Below, piece by piece: positions 11,245 through 18,170 of a stretch of DNA of 64,000 bases. Source of the stretch: Paraspadella gotoi (lineage: Eukaryota > Chaetognatha); contig CM119263.1 in NCBI GenBank assembly GCA_051294375.1, forward strand, positions 28,681,280-28,745,279. The letters run 5' to 3'. The position numbers and the translations under genes are program-made. A model generated the notes under the pieces. That model ran no database searches and was not told where the DNA came from. It saw nothing but the letters and a program-made list of their open reading frames with translations. Position 1 is the stretch's first letter; every line of letters starts with the position of its first letter.

Positions 11245-14200
11245 TTAATCAAAGAGAGGAAAATAGAGTGGCTTTTAAGGAACTGATTCGAACTCGATGA
11301 AAACTGATTTCTAAAAGCGAATATACAAACAAACTATAATTAAACTTAAACAACTTTTGTGTCATTTTTACTTTTGTATTTAAACGACGAGTTACAGTCA
11401 AAATAAATAATTCTTTTCATCTTGTGTATTTTCGACACGCACTGCATCGGAATTTCCTATTTTATTCTTTTTAGTTTTAGGATTCCCTGAGGGCGGCGCT
11501 TTAACGTAAGTGGGACAGACCGACGGACAGACATACCGACCGACAGACCGACCGAAAAGTGACTCGCGGCGCAACTAAAAATGTAAATGTAAATGTAAAT
11601 GTAAATGAGGATTTATCGGACAGCTATCACCGGTTTCTTTTTTCCCTTCCGTCTCCTTCTCTTTCTAACTCTCTTTCTCTTCGACTTCCTCCGTCCCTTC
11701 GTCTCCCTCTCCCTTTCTCTCTCCTTCTCTTTCCTCGGCTTTCCCCTCCCTTTCCAAACCCCCGGCGCCCTTCTCAAAAACTCCACTCCCTCTCGGCCTC
11801 GGTGGTGGATTCTCCGCACGAAACTCCAAACGGTCGAGGCGAAGTTCATGAAGGATTTTCTCGATTCTCCCGCCAGCGCCATCTCCGCCAGAAATTGCTC
11901 CATCCCCGACGCCGTCGCATCGAGCGTCGTCGTCCCGTTGAGAGTCTTCGACGGCGTCGTTCTCGGCTTCTCTTTCTCGTCCACGCAATTGATAGCGAAG
12001 CAAGGGATTAAGAGCCAACCCCTCCTCTTCATCCTCTCACGAACTTTCTCGCGCGACTCGTTCGTCATGATGACGACGGGAAGGTCGTCGTCGTCGTCGT
12101 CGTTCGCCAGCGCCGACTCCCGATCCACGATCGACTCGAAGGTGTCCAGATCAGTCCCGCAGAAGAACGTCGAGTTGATGGGCAAACTCCACTCGCAAAA
12201 GCTGAGTCGTCGTGTAAGAGAAAAAGATGAATATTTTTAACTCGAGATCGTCGTTGGATGTCGACACAAACTTTTTCCCGTGATTCCTCGTCACGTAATC
12301 GCCGCTCCGGTACTGAAAGAGCAGGAACCGCCCGCGCCGTATTCCCGTCTTCTTCATCATCGCGTCACGAATCCTAGCGACGCGATTCGTGACTCCCGAA
12401 AAATCCGTCATTTCCGGACGTTTGTTCCAATCGTCGATACGGCAGCGGATTCGACGGAAGCCGGAGGAGACATCCCTGGATACGGATTTCGGGGCAAAGT
12501 GCTGTGATAGGGAAAATGGGGAGGGGGAAGTATTATGAGATGTGATTGTCTCTAAAGATCAACGCCGTCACGTGACCTGGAGGAATGGATGGGGGGGAAG
12601 CTCGTAGAGCTCTGACTCAGGGAAGGCTTACGGAGCTGGGCCTTTTTTTCCAAGAAAGCCCAATTTTAACTTAAACTCGGAATTTGGTTAATTTTTTTTA
12701 GTTAAAGATTAGGTTAGAAGTTAGAGTTAGGGATTTGGTTTTTGATTGCGGTTAAAGACTAGCATTTAGGGTTAAAGATTCGGGTTAAGATTAGGGATAA
12801 GAGTTTAGGATTAGGTAAGGGTTAAGAATTAGGTTTTAAAATTAAAATCTGGAAAAAAACGAACAGAGAGCCACGCAACGAACACATTTTTTTTTCAAGA
12901 GAAAACTTAAGAATTTAAAACTATTTTTTCGTAAGAAAAGTTTTCAGCTATTTTTTTTAGATTTTTTTGATATTTTCTAACCTTGAGTAAAAAAGGAGAG
13001 GTTTGGAGATAATCGTCCCAACGCAGGTTGATTTCCGGTTCATTCAAGTGACCCGATCCAAACTGAATATGATCCACAATCACTGCGGAACAACGAGATT
13101 AAAGTCAGACTGTATTTTCTCTAGTATTCACCGTTTAAGATGGAACAATGAAAATCTTATTTTTAAAAACTTCAAAAATCATTACAACTTTCCTGTTAGA
13201 TTACTGAGACCCAAACTCTCGGAGGCCTTCAGCAAATTTCTCGCATCCTGAAGGCATTGCTGTAGAAGCAAAATCCTGTTGTTAAATCCTGCCGGTCCGC
13301 CCCAGCCATGCCCCGTGGGAATCATGAGAATTTGTTTGATGAGAGGGTTGGGTGTCACTTGAGCGATGAGTTTCGCTTGAGCGGTCGGTTTGACTTGAGC
13401 TGTCGATTTGACTTGAGCTGTCGATTTGACTTGAGCGATGTCGGGGTTTGTCTTGAGGCGATCGGTTGGACTTCCGGCGATCGGTTTTGACTTGAGTGGA
13501 GTCGGTTTGACTTGAGCGATCGGTTTTGACTTGAGCGAGTACGGTTTGGACTGAGCGATCGGTTTGTCTTGACCGGGTTTGAGTTAGCGGATGGATTTCA
13601 CTTGAGCGATTGGTTCAAGGTGACCAATTTGTTTGACTTGAACGAGTCGTTTGTTTTTATAAATTTTTTTTATGCAAATCGCAATTATAAATTGTCAATT
13701 TCAATTCTCACCGAAGTTACGTTGGGACGCGAAGAGGAAGAAGAGACCGAAGAGAAAACAGGAGAGGATAACAATTAATGGACGTCCTATGATGGCCGAC
13801 GCAGTAAACTTCATTTTTTGGTTTTTGTCTTTGTTTTTTTTTTGTTTTTTGTTTTTTTTTCTTGGGTTGGAAAGACGAAAAATAGGAGAACGTTGCTTTT
13901 ATAGTGGACTCAAATCGACCAACCGTTCGTCAGCGGCCATTGGTGCAGGAATCATTCGCCTCCCAACCCAAAAGGTCCGGGGTTCTAGCCCGGTGGTCGC
14001 CTAGCTTAACCCGCCTGTAACACGATGTTACAGCCTGATCCCATGCTCAGAGACTGCTTATATTGAACGGTTCTGTCACTAACTCACTCTCTTTACTTTC
14101 AAAAATTGTTAATAATTTTTTTTTTTTACAATCCAAACAAAATCATGAGAAATTATCGTTTTGTTTTTGTTTTTTTTAATTTATTGCCTATGCATTGATA

Positions 14201-16130
14201 AATATTTAAAGGATTCAATGTTATACTTTGCTTCACTAGTTAAAAAAGTAATAGTAAATATTGATTAAGCATATAATGGACAAATGAATTTTATAAAACC
14301 GATTACAGAACTACTAATGATAAAAAGTGATCAATTTTGGTCCGCCTTAATAGTTAGTTTTAATCAAAGTCAAATAATATTTAATTAAACAGGACGGTAA
14401 AACATTCTCAAAACGAGCAAATAAAGCGACAAAATCGTGCACTATAAACCGGGCACTTCAAATTGTTAACGAAGGATAATCGCCGAAAGAAAAGAAATTT
14501 AATAGCGTTGGTTGTCTCGGTATGCAGGGGCTTCAAATTGGACCGATACAAAAAGACTTGATAAAACTCGTAATTATTTTACTGTATATTATTTTAAAAA
14601 CATTTATTGGTTAGAAAACTACTTGACGTTTATGTCGACCTAAAAAATGTTCAAATTTCCTAATAGTATAATCACAGTGGCTCTCAAGCGCAGTCACTTT
14701 TCTTCATTTTTTCGTCCAAATTTTAATAATTTTCAACAATTTAAAATTTGTAATGCTGATTGTGAAGTTTTCTATTATATTTATAATAAAAAGTCAGTTT
14801 GGTGATTTGTTATTTTAAAAAAAATTCTTATATAAAACCTAACTTATTTACTATGGTAACTATTATTTATCAATAAAGTTGTCTTTCATAATTTTTTTCC
14901 CCCCAAAGCAAAATTTTTTTTTAATAGAATTTAAAGTGAAAACTTGATGATTTTTATTAAGTATTATTCATATTATAAAAAATATTTTGATTCTGGCTTG
15001 TGATATATTAACTACAGTACCTTATTAATCATAAAAATGAAGCATGAAAAAAAATTTAATTGTTTTAATGGGAACTGAAGGATTGATAGTTAGATCAACT
15101 TTCAAAGTAAAAATTTCTAAATAAAAAATGTTTCTTCAGAAATTTACCCTCTGAGAAAAATGTTTATAACTTAGCAACTATCCTAGCTTGACTGTACAAA
15201 ATTGGTAGGCAAAAAAGTCAATATTTTTTTATTAGTATGAAAAAATTTTATAACCCGAATTACTCTTCGTTTTGATTATATTTACAAGTCCTTTTCATAT
15301 CAGTCCATATTTAGACCCTGTAGCTATAAAATCCGACTCACCGCTCCTTAAGATAATTGACTAATTTTTGAGGTAGAAATGAATGTTACATACGATTTTT
15401 ATTATGGAAAAAACATAAATTTCGGACATGGTTTCAGCTTTAATGAAGAGCCTTCATCAGGCGCAAATATTGTGGTTACATGTATTGTCGCAGCCACTGT
15501 TTGTTTTTTTCGGTCCCGGAACAGGGGAAGACGTTAAAAACCGAATGCGACGCAAAACCAGTTTGTTTTTGGTAGTTCACGTTAATCTTTTAATTTAAAG
15601 GGGTATCGGCGAGTAAAACCGGGCAGGAGGGAGCGGAGAGAGAGAAAGGGGCGTGACGAGAGAGACGTACTGTCGTCGGTCAATGCTTAAACTTTTAGCT
15701 TAATGCTAAAGCTATAACTAAAGCTAAACTCTAAAGCTAAAGGCGCCGTGAGTAAGAACCGAATTTTCGATTTTATGATTTAAAAAATTTTTCATATGAA
15801 CTTTTTTTTCCCAAGACCTAATCTTTTTGCCCTATTTAAACTAATATAAATATGAATTTTCATGCTAATATGTTGGGAATTTTAAGAAATGATGCTGTTA
15901 AAATGAATAAGAAAACATCTAAGTATTCTTCTCTGATTTCAAATTTTTAATTTCATGAACTCTCATAACTTCTAGAATAATCTTGAAACTTGAAACTAAT
16001 TTAAAAAAAAAAGAAATGGGCGAAGCGAATTAACAAACAAACAATTTTTAAACTTAAACAACTTTTGTGTAATTTTTATTTTGAAAGTCAAAATAAATGA
16101 ATTGAAACATTATCTATATATATATATATA

Positions 16131-16163
<33 letters not shown>

Positions 16164-16395
16164 GACTCATATTGACAATACCCGCAACGCTAATTCCTTC
16201 TAAATTCAACTAAATTTCATCTAAATTCTTTCTAAATTCTAAACTAAATTCTTTCCTTCTAAATTCAAGATTTTCGCTCGCGATTTTAATCCGAGTATTT
16301 TGTTTATAATATCTTCAGATTCTTCACCACAGGATTCTGTTTCTCTTTTTATTTATTTATTTGTTTTTTCTGTTCGCTTGGCATTTGCGTGGTAG

Positions 16396-16438
<43 letters not shown>

Positions 16439-17045
16439 TGTTTCTGTTTAGAATCAATCAGAGAAAAAGATTGGAGTCATTCCTGTCCTCCTCATTTTTC
16501 TCCGCCTCTGTTTTGTCATAGAGAAAGAAGGAGAAAAAGAAATAGAAGAAAAATGAGAAGGAGATAAAGAAAAAAAAAGAAACAGAAAAATAGAAAGAGA
16601 AAAAGAAAGTAAAAAATAAGGAGACAGACGATGTAAATGAAGCGGAAGTAGTAGTAGTAGAAAAATATTAATATAAAAAAATATACAGGAAAGTAAAATA
16701 AGTAAAAATACATAAGCAAAAAAAAATAAAACCGCGGGAGATTTTTATAGCAGACGACAAAACAAGCCTATAGAGGAACTCTCGCATAAGATAGATCACG
16801 CGACGTTTCGTCGGGTCAGATCGATAATCCGATGACCCCCTAAGATGACCCCTCACGTCGTCCAGAATCCACACCGACCCACAATCCTCTTTCCCACTCC
16901 CCACAACCCCCCCGTCCCCGACCACAGCGTGGGCGACATCCGGGACATCGTCATCCGCGAGTTGGAATTTTGGTCGACGTCGGCGGCGAAGGATCACAAC
17001 ATCTCCGTCGAGTGGGAAGACGGATTGAAGGAATCGCTCGTCGGG
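2100..17045 (+). CDS. CLPB: CLPB-like mitochondrial AAA+ disaggregase, ankyrin plus ClpB ATPase (gene span, incomplete at both ends)
   Basis: Metazoan CLPB (SKD3) is an ATP-driven protein disaggregase of the mitochondrial intermembrane space, with ankyrin repeats joined to one ClpB/HSP104-type AAA+ module. The twelve exons listed below read in order: acidic block, ankyrin (GWKPLHVAAANGN), a loop, second ankyrin (DVDAASDAGTTPL), Walker A GPSGVGKT, the RLDMSEY segment, pore loop GYVG, Walker B VVLLDEV, sensor 1 IFIMTSN, and the C-terminal small domain. From Walker A onward most exon junctions agree in phase, and residues conserved in human CLPB are kept. The start codon, targeting peptide, the linker between 4695 and 7182, and the last part of the protein are not resolved; N gaps fall in several of these places. 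A second gene lies antisense inside the intron 11,151-16,927. Identification is from remembered family motifs, not a search. Confidence 0.9.
2906..2915. other. Assembly gap (10 N)
   Basis: Ten N bases within purine-rich intron sequence. Confidence 0.95.
3283..3530. repeat. 33-bp minisatellite in CLPB intron
   Basis: About seven copies of a 33-bp unit beginning near GACTCTTGTCATTAG. Because 33 is a multiple of three and the unit lacks stops in some frames, open frames appear on both strands with the repeated peptide TLVISVAIDDR. This is a repeat artefact, not a gene. Confidence 0.9.
3764..3822 (+). CDS. CLPB: CLPB exon: end of first ankyrin repeat
   Basis: The acceptor CACAG ends at 3763 and the exon starts in phase 0 with AVKELLDRNADVDARDEFT, completing the ankyrin unit begun at 2354. 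It ends with two bases (AG) before the donor GTTGTC. It corresponds to [20 protein letters not shown] in human CLPB. The intron that follows starts with a GTC/GTT-rich run and enters a 248-N gap. Confidence 0.85.
3851..4098. other. Assembly gap (248 N)
   Basis: Gap between two CLPB ankyrin-region exons. It covers the acceptor and possibly the 5' end of the next exon. Confidence 0.95.
4099..4214 (+). CDS. CLPB: CLPB exon: loop between ankyrin repeats
   Basis: Coding starts at the gap edge. The last part reads DYEWFKEALALLRTREAEF then SDKIDSNV, with a donor GTGGAG at 4215. It matches the position of the human segment VYKTAKEQG...VLVTREDDFNNRL, sharing the L-x-T-R-E-x-x-F pattern. The 5' boundary is hidden in the gap. 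Confidence 0.7.
4464..4644. other. Assembly gap (181 N)
   Basis: Gap that removes the acceptor and first part of the next ankyrin exon. Confidence 0.95.
4645..4695 (+). CDS. CLPB: CLPB exon fragment: later ankyrin repeat
   Basis: From the gap edge the sequence reads ERGCDVDAASDAGTTPL and ends at a good donor (CTG/GTGAGA). Pattern G-x-D-V-(x)n-G-T-T-P-L is the ankyrin loop-to-helix signature, matching the human GANPLQRNEMGHTPLDYA position. Only the 3' part of the exon is present. Confidence 0.7.
4696..4880. repeat. Degenerate ~36-bp minisatellite spanning a CLPB donor site
   Basis: The sequence after the exon repeats a diverged unit of about 36 bp containing GCGCCGGTGAGT-like cores (for example near 4700, 4735, 4755, 4805 and 4820). 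The exon's own donor, GCCGCTGGTGAGA, fits the same pattern, so the array appears to repeat the exon end and 5' splice site. Confidence 0.55.
5093..5133. repeat. Short tandem repeat, unit GAACTAAT
   Basis: About five uninterrupted copies of an 8-bp unit within the CLPB intron. Confidence 0.85.
5730..6171. other. Assembly gap (442 N)
   Basis: N run in the CLPB intron; may hide linker exons. Confidence 0.95.
6453..6735. other. Assembly gap (283 N)
   Basis: N run bounded by a C homopolymer and a (GA)n tract, which suggests assembly failed in simple sequence. Confidence 0.95.
7182..7292 (+). CDS. CLPB: CLPB exon: Walker A
   Basis: The acceptor TTTTTCAG ends at 7181. Thirty-seven codons in phase 0 encode the approach to the ATP-binding loop (GWWNRQHPFVILFLGPSGVG) followed by KTEMAKE. 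GPSGVGKT is the Walker A P-loop of the AAA+ module, and the pattern matches human [26 protein letters not shown]. The donor is GAG/GTCGCT; the next exon begins V-A-G-F-L, which restores the family pattern. Confidence 0.92.
7381..7446 (+). CDS. CLPB: CLPB exon: RLDMSEY segment
   Basis: Twenty-two codons, VAGFLEEDFGSEFVRLDM then SEYQ, corresponding to human GFIRLDMSEFQ. The acceptor is TTTTCAG. The exon must end at CAG/GCGCGT to join the next exon in phase 0, which would be a GC-AG intron unless the C is an error. Confidence 0.88.
7564..7603 (+). CDS. CLPB: CLPB exon: start of pore-loop region
   Basis: A 40-nt exon, phase 0 to phase 1, encoding EKHSVSKLIGAPP plus one base. With the next exon it gives the ClpB-family motif PPGYVGHD. 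The donor is CAG/GTGAAT. Confidence 0.88.
7905..8185. repeat. ~72-bp minisatellite rich in AGGTCA half-sites
   Basis: Three to four imperfect copies of a unit containing TGACCTTCAAGG and ATCAAAGGTCATTTAAGG. More than a dozen AGGTCA or TGACCT half-sites, or one-base variants, occur in 280 bases. It is intronic and non-coding. Confidence 0.8.
7906..7918. promoter_or_regulatory. Perfect DR1 nuclear-receptor element
   Basis: AGGTCAAAGGTCA, two consensus half-sites separated by one base. This is the classic DR1 site for RXR heterodimers, HNF4 or COUP-TF type receptors. It sits in the CLPB intron between the two pore-loop exons, at the start of an array of related half-sites. Function is inferred only from the motif. 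Confidence 0.45.
8283..8366. repeat. (TC)n microsatellite
   Basis: Imperfect CT repeat about 110 bases before the acceptor of the next CLPB exon. Confidence 0.9.
8473..8564 (+). CDS. CLPB: CLPB exon: pore loop and Walker B
   Basis: The acceptor CCAACAG ends at 8472. The exon encodes GYVGHDVASHLTKELKRI, then SKSKKECVVLLDE, ending before donor GTGTGA. GYVG is the substrate-gripping pore loop and VVLLDE is Walker B with the catalytic Glu. Joined to the next exon it reads LLDEVEKAHPD, as in human LFDEVDKAHPD. Confidence 0.92.
8669..8764. repeat. (GAC)n/(GAT)n compound array
   Basis: About 15 GAC units run straight into about 15 GAT units in the CLPB intron. The long poly-Asp, poly-Met and poly-Ser open frames here are artefacts. 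Confidence 0.92.
8841..8916 (+). CDS. CLPB: CLPB exon: post-Walker B helix
   Basis: The acceptor ATCCAG ends at 8840. The exon encodes [19 protein letters not shown] then RITDSY plus one base, with donor GTGAGA. It matches human [23 protein letters not shown] with very few changes. Confidence 0.92.
9542..9602. repeat. (GAC)n array
   Basis: GAC units in the CLPB intron, partly degenerate towards the 3' end. A smaller array of the same unit is at 9138-9165. Confidence 0.85.
9827..9963 (+). CDS. CLPB: CLPB exon: sensor 1
   Basis: Acceptor CTCCAAG follows a long CTC-rich pyrimidine tract. The exon restores GETVECKNAIFIMTSN, containing the sensor 1 Asn of the AAA+ fold, then a charged helical stretch ending VKENFENKE. 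It is 137 nt, phase 1 in and phase 0 out. The donor (GAG/GTTTGA) is weak. Confidence 0.9.
9964..11069. repeat. CLPB intron made largely of (GA)n and (GAAA)n
   Basis: Purine-rich throughout. Clear (GA)n blocks at 10,150-10,240, 10,323-10,428 and 10,881-11,000, an (AAAG)n block at 10,563-10,648, and a CAGA run at 11,017-11,043. No exon seen. Confidence 0.85.
11070..11150 (+). CDS. CLPB: CLPB exon: arginine-finger region, two apparent base losses
   Basis: The acceptor TCGTAG ends at 11,069. The exon opens IRPLLKKHSREANFLG, matching human VIRPILKAHFRRDEFLGR. The family continuation (R-I-K-E-I-V-F then F-L-P-F) is present but only if one base is restored at about 11,118 and one at about 11,138. 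With both, the exon is 83 nt and its phase matches the next exon exactly, so these look like homopolymer deletions. The Arg after FLG is the likely arginine finger. Confidence 0.85.
11159..11243. repeat. (GA)n microsatellite directly after a CLPB donor
   Basis: About 41 perfect GA units begin eight bases downstream of the exon end at 11,150. Confidence 0.95.
11613..12501 (-). CDS. Fucosyltransferase-like gene, exon 4 (catalytic part and C-terminus)
   Basis: Acceptor CTATCACAG, phase 0. The frame runs through DDWNKRPEMTDFSGVTNRV and GRFLLFQYRSGDYVTRNHG, then shifts by one base near 12,190-12,240, and continues as LPINSTFFCGTDLDTF. The shift is either one extra base or a 40-nt intron (12,213 to 12,174 approximately, GTTAAA...CTCAG). 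A GAC run encodes six Asp. After HHRGREG the sequence becomes a basic low-complexity tail to a stop at 11,613; the true end may be earlier. Confidence 0.6.
11613..13814 (-). CDS. Golgi type II glycosyltransferase, GDP-fucose O-fucosyltransferase-like, nested in a CLPB intron
   Basis: Four minus-strand exons join with matching phases at all three introns. The protein begins with a short cytoplasmic stretch and one hydrophobic signal anchor (residues about 13-29), as in Golgi or ER glycosyltransferases. It then shows PTGHGWGGPAGFNN (resembling the GG-x-N-N nucleotide-sugar motif), FQYRSGDYV (resembling H-x-R-x-G-D), STFFCGTDLD (resembling the x-A-T-D motif) and a C-terminal MEQFLAEMALAG...FASTVWSFV like the D-x-x-x-A...STFS motif of fucosyltransferases. 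The family call rests on this order of weak motifs. The usual His of H-x-R is Gln, so activity is uncertain. It lies wholly within the CLPB intron 11,151-16,927 on the opposite strand. Confidence 0.62.
12690..12850. repeat. Degenerate telomere-like TTAGGG/GTTAGG tract
   Basis: Repeated GTTAGG, TTAGGG, GGGTTAA and TTAGGAT variants on the plus strand, not in register. It lies in an intron of the nested gene. It resembles a decayed interstitial TTAGGG run, but simple GT-A-rich drift is also possible. Confidence 0.4.
12982..13082 (-). CDS. Fucosyltransferase-like gene, exon 3
   Basis: Acceptor TTCCGCAG and donor GTTAGA. The join to exon 2 gives SLVIVDHIQFGSGHLNEPE and the exon ends LQTSPFLLK in phase 0. 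It is 101 nt and fully open. Confidence 0.7.
13211..13357 (-). CDS. Fucosyltransferase-like gene, exon 2 (nucleotide-sugar motif)
   Basis: Acceptor GCTCAAG; the exon enters in the phase required by exon 1. It encodes VTPNPLIKQILMIPTGHG then WGGPAGFNNRILLLQQCLQ and a helix ending ASESL. The donor is GTCTCA. The acceptor lies at the edge of an 18-bp minisatellite that contains the same CGCTCAAG sequence. Confidence 0.68.
13354..13650. repeat. ~18-bp minisatellite overlapping the exon 2 acceptor of the nested gene
   Basis: About 13 diverged copies of a unit close to CTTGAGCGATCGGTTTGA. Read on the minus strand it is TCGCTCAAG, which is also the last intron sequence before exon 2 at 13,357. The array therefore places many acceptor-like CTCAAG sites in the first intron. 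Confidence 0.75.
13712..13814 (-). CDS. Fucosyltransferase-like gene, exon 1 (signal anchor)
   Basis: ATG at 13,814-13,812. The exon encodes MKFTASAIIGRPLIVILS followed by CFLFGLFFLFASQRNF. A Lys and an Arg precede a ~17-residue hydrophobic stretch, and Gln-Arg follows: a type II signal anchor. The donor is GTGAGA and the exon ends in phase 1. I chose this start because it is the first Met before the anchor and the only one in frame. Confidence 0.7.
13925..14085 (+). mobile_element. Possible tRNA-derived SINE
   Basis: TTGGTGCAGGAATC resembles an A box. About 40 bases later, CCGGG-GTTCTAG-CCCGG forms a perfect five-pair T-arm with a seven-base loop and a B-box-like GGTTCTAGCCC. Sequence then continues without the acceptor-stem closure expected of a tRNA gene. 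This layout fits the head of a tRNA-derived SINE. There is no second copy in the window to confirm it. Confidence 0.35.
14086..15290. other. AT-rich intron sequence, nothing identified
   Basis: About 1.2 kb of AT-rich sequence with short homopolymers, inside the large CLPB intron. No exon, RNA gene or clear repeat is seen. Confidence 0.6.
15418..15468 (-). ncRNA. Hammerhead-ribozyme-like core, probably from a retroelement
   Basis: On the minus strand: CTGATGA (15,460-15,454), an 18-base putative stem II, GAAA (15,435-15,432), then a tiny ACCATGT hairpin and GTC (15,427-15,425). Flanks TTTGCG and CGAAA can pair with one bulge as stem I. This order is that of minimal hammerhead ribozymes found in Penelope-like and related elements. 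Stem II is short and the base next to CTGATGA does not pair, so activity is doubtful. Confidence 0.25.
16398..16437. repeat. (GTC)n array
   Basis: Thirteen GTC/TCG units; the apparent poly-Arg frame is an artefact. A disrupted copy is at 19,594-19,660. Confidence 0.92.
16928..17045 (+). CDS. CLPB: CLPB exon: C-terminal small domain
   Basis: The acceptor GACCACAG ends at 16,927. The one-base entry phase matches the repaired preceding exon and gives SVGDIRDIVIRELEFWSTSA then AKDHNISVEWEDGLKESLVG. It aligns with human [30 protein letters not shown]. The donor is GTAAAA. This is the last exon in clean sequence before a 671-N gap. Confidence 0.92.
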
Positions 17046-17242
17046 GTAAAAGGGGGGGGAGCGAAGTGGAGGTGTCAGGGTTGGGGTCGAGGACGGCCAC
17101 AAAGAGTGGGAGCGGGTAAGGGAAGGTAAGGTAATTGGGAAAATGACTAGGATTGAACCTTTGGGAATGCGGTGTGTCTAGTGCCTTTATATTTTTACAT
17201 TTACACTTTTTTTCTTTTCTCTTTCTTATCTCCTTCTTCTAT

Positions 17243-17913
17243 NNNNNNNNNNNNNNNNNNNNNNNNNNNNNNNNNNNNNNNNNNNNNNNNNNNNNNNNNN
17301 NNNNNNNNNNNNNNNNNNNNNNNNNNNNNNNNNNNNNNNNNNNNNNNNNNNNNNNNNNNNNNNNNNNNNNNNNNNNNNNNNNNNNNNNNNNNNNNNNNNN
17401 NNNNNNNNNNNNNNNNNNNNNNNNNNNNNNNNNNNNNNNNNNNNNNNNNNNNNNNNNNNNNNNNNNNNNNNNNNNNNNNNNNNNNNNNNNNNNNNNNNNN
17501 NNNNNNNNNNNNNNNNNNNNNNNNNNNNNNNNNNNNNNNNNNNNNNNNNNNNNNNNNNNNNNNNNNNNNNNNNNNNNNNNNNNNNNNNNNNNNNNNNNNN
17601 NNNNNNNNNNNNNNNNNNNNNNNNNNNNNNNNNNNNNNNNNNNNNNNNNNNNNNNNNNNNNNNNNNNNNNNNNNNNNNNNNNNNNNNNNNNNNNNNNNNN
17701 NNNNNNNNNNNNNNNNNNNNNNNNNNNNNNNNNNNNNNNNNNNNNNNNNNNNNNNNNNNNNNNNNNNNNNNNNNNNNNNNNNNNNNNNNNNNNNNNNNNN
17801 NNNNNNNNNNNNNNNNNNNNNNNNNNNNNNNNNNNNNNNNNNNNNNNNNNNNNNNNNNNNNNNNNNNNNNNNNNNNNNNNNNNNNNNNNNNNNNNNNNNN
17901 NNNNNNNNNNNNN
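17243..17913. other. Assembly gap (671 N)
   Basis: The gap falls where the next CLPB exon is expected. Both flanks recur in the noisy copy further along, which has about 1.2 kb between them (roughly 20,880-22,060). Confidence 0.95.
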
Positions 17914-18170
17914 GCTTGAGGCCAACGTTTATGGCCAACGCATGAGGCCAAAAATGAGAAAACAGTTTCATGCGCTATCGTCGACAATAATGCCGAATAA
18001 AATCGAAATTTAAACAAATACGCGTGATTCGATAATACTACGTAAATATATTCACAAACCTGATCCAGTTTAAAATCACCGCACAAGAGAGAGAGATTGA
18101 ATATGAAAATGAATTTTAATAGACGCGCGAAATACCTTCTTCGGTCTTTGATATTCATATGTTAGCATAG
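17914..18170. repeat. Clean segment after the gap: short GTTGGCC-type repeats and AT-rich sequence
   Basis: Begins with tandem variants of GAGGCCAACGTTTATGGCC, then CAGTTTCATGCGCTATCGTC. The same sequence recurs, noisy, at 22,065-22,340 and inverted at 37,063-37,320 and 41,827-42,084. Confidence 0.75.

Larger units (their letters stand above)
15291..16927. other. CLPB intron 3' part with microsatellites
   Basis: Holds short TAAAGC-like repeats (15,690-15,745), a TA/TC tract (16,112-16,163) and a (GTC)n array (16,398-16,437). No exon is seen until 16,928. Most of this stretch recurs as a noisy copy at 18.2-20.4 kb. Confidence 0.6.
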
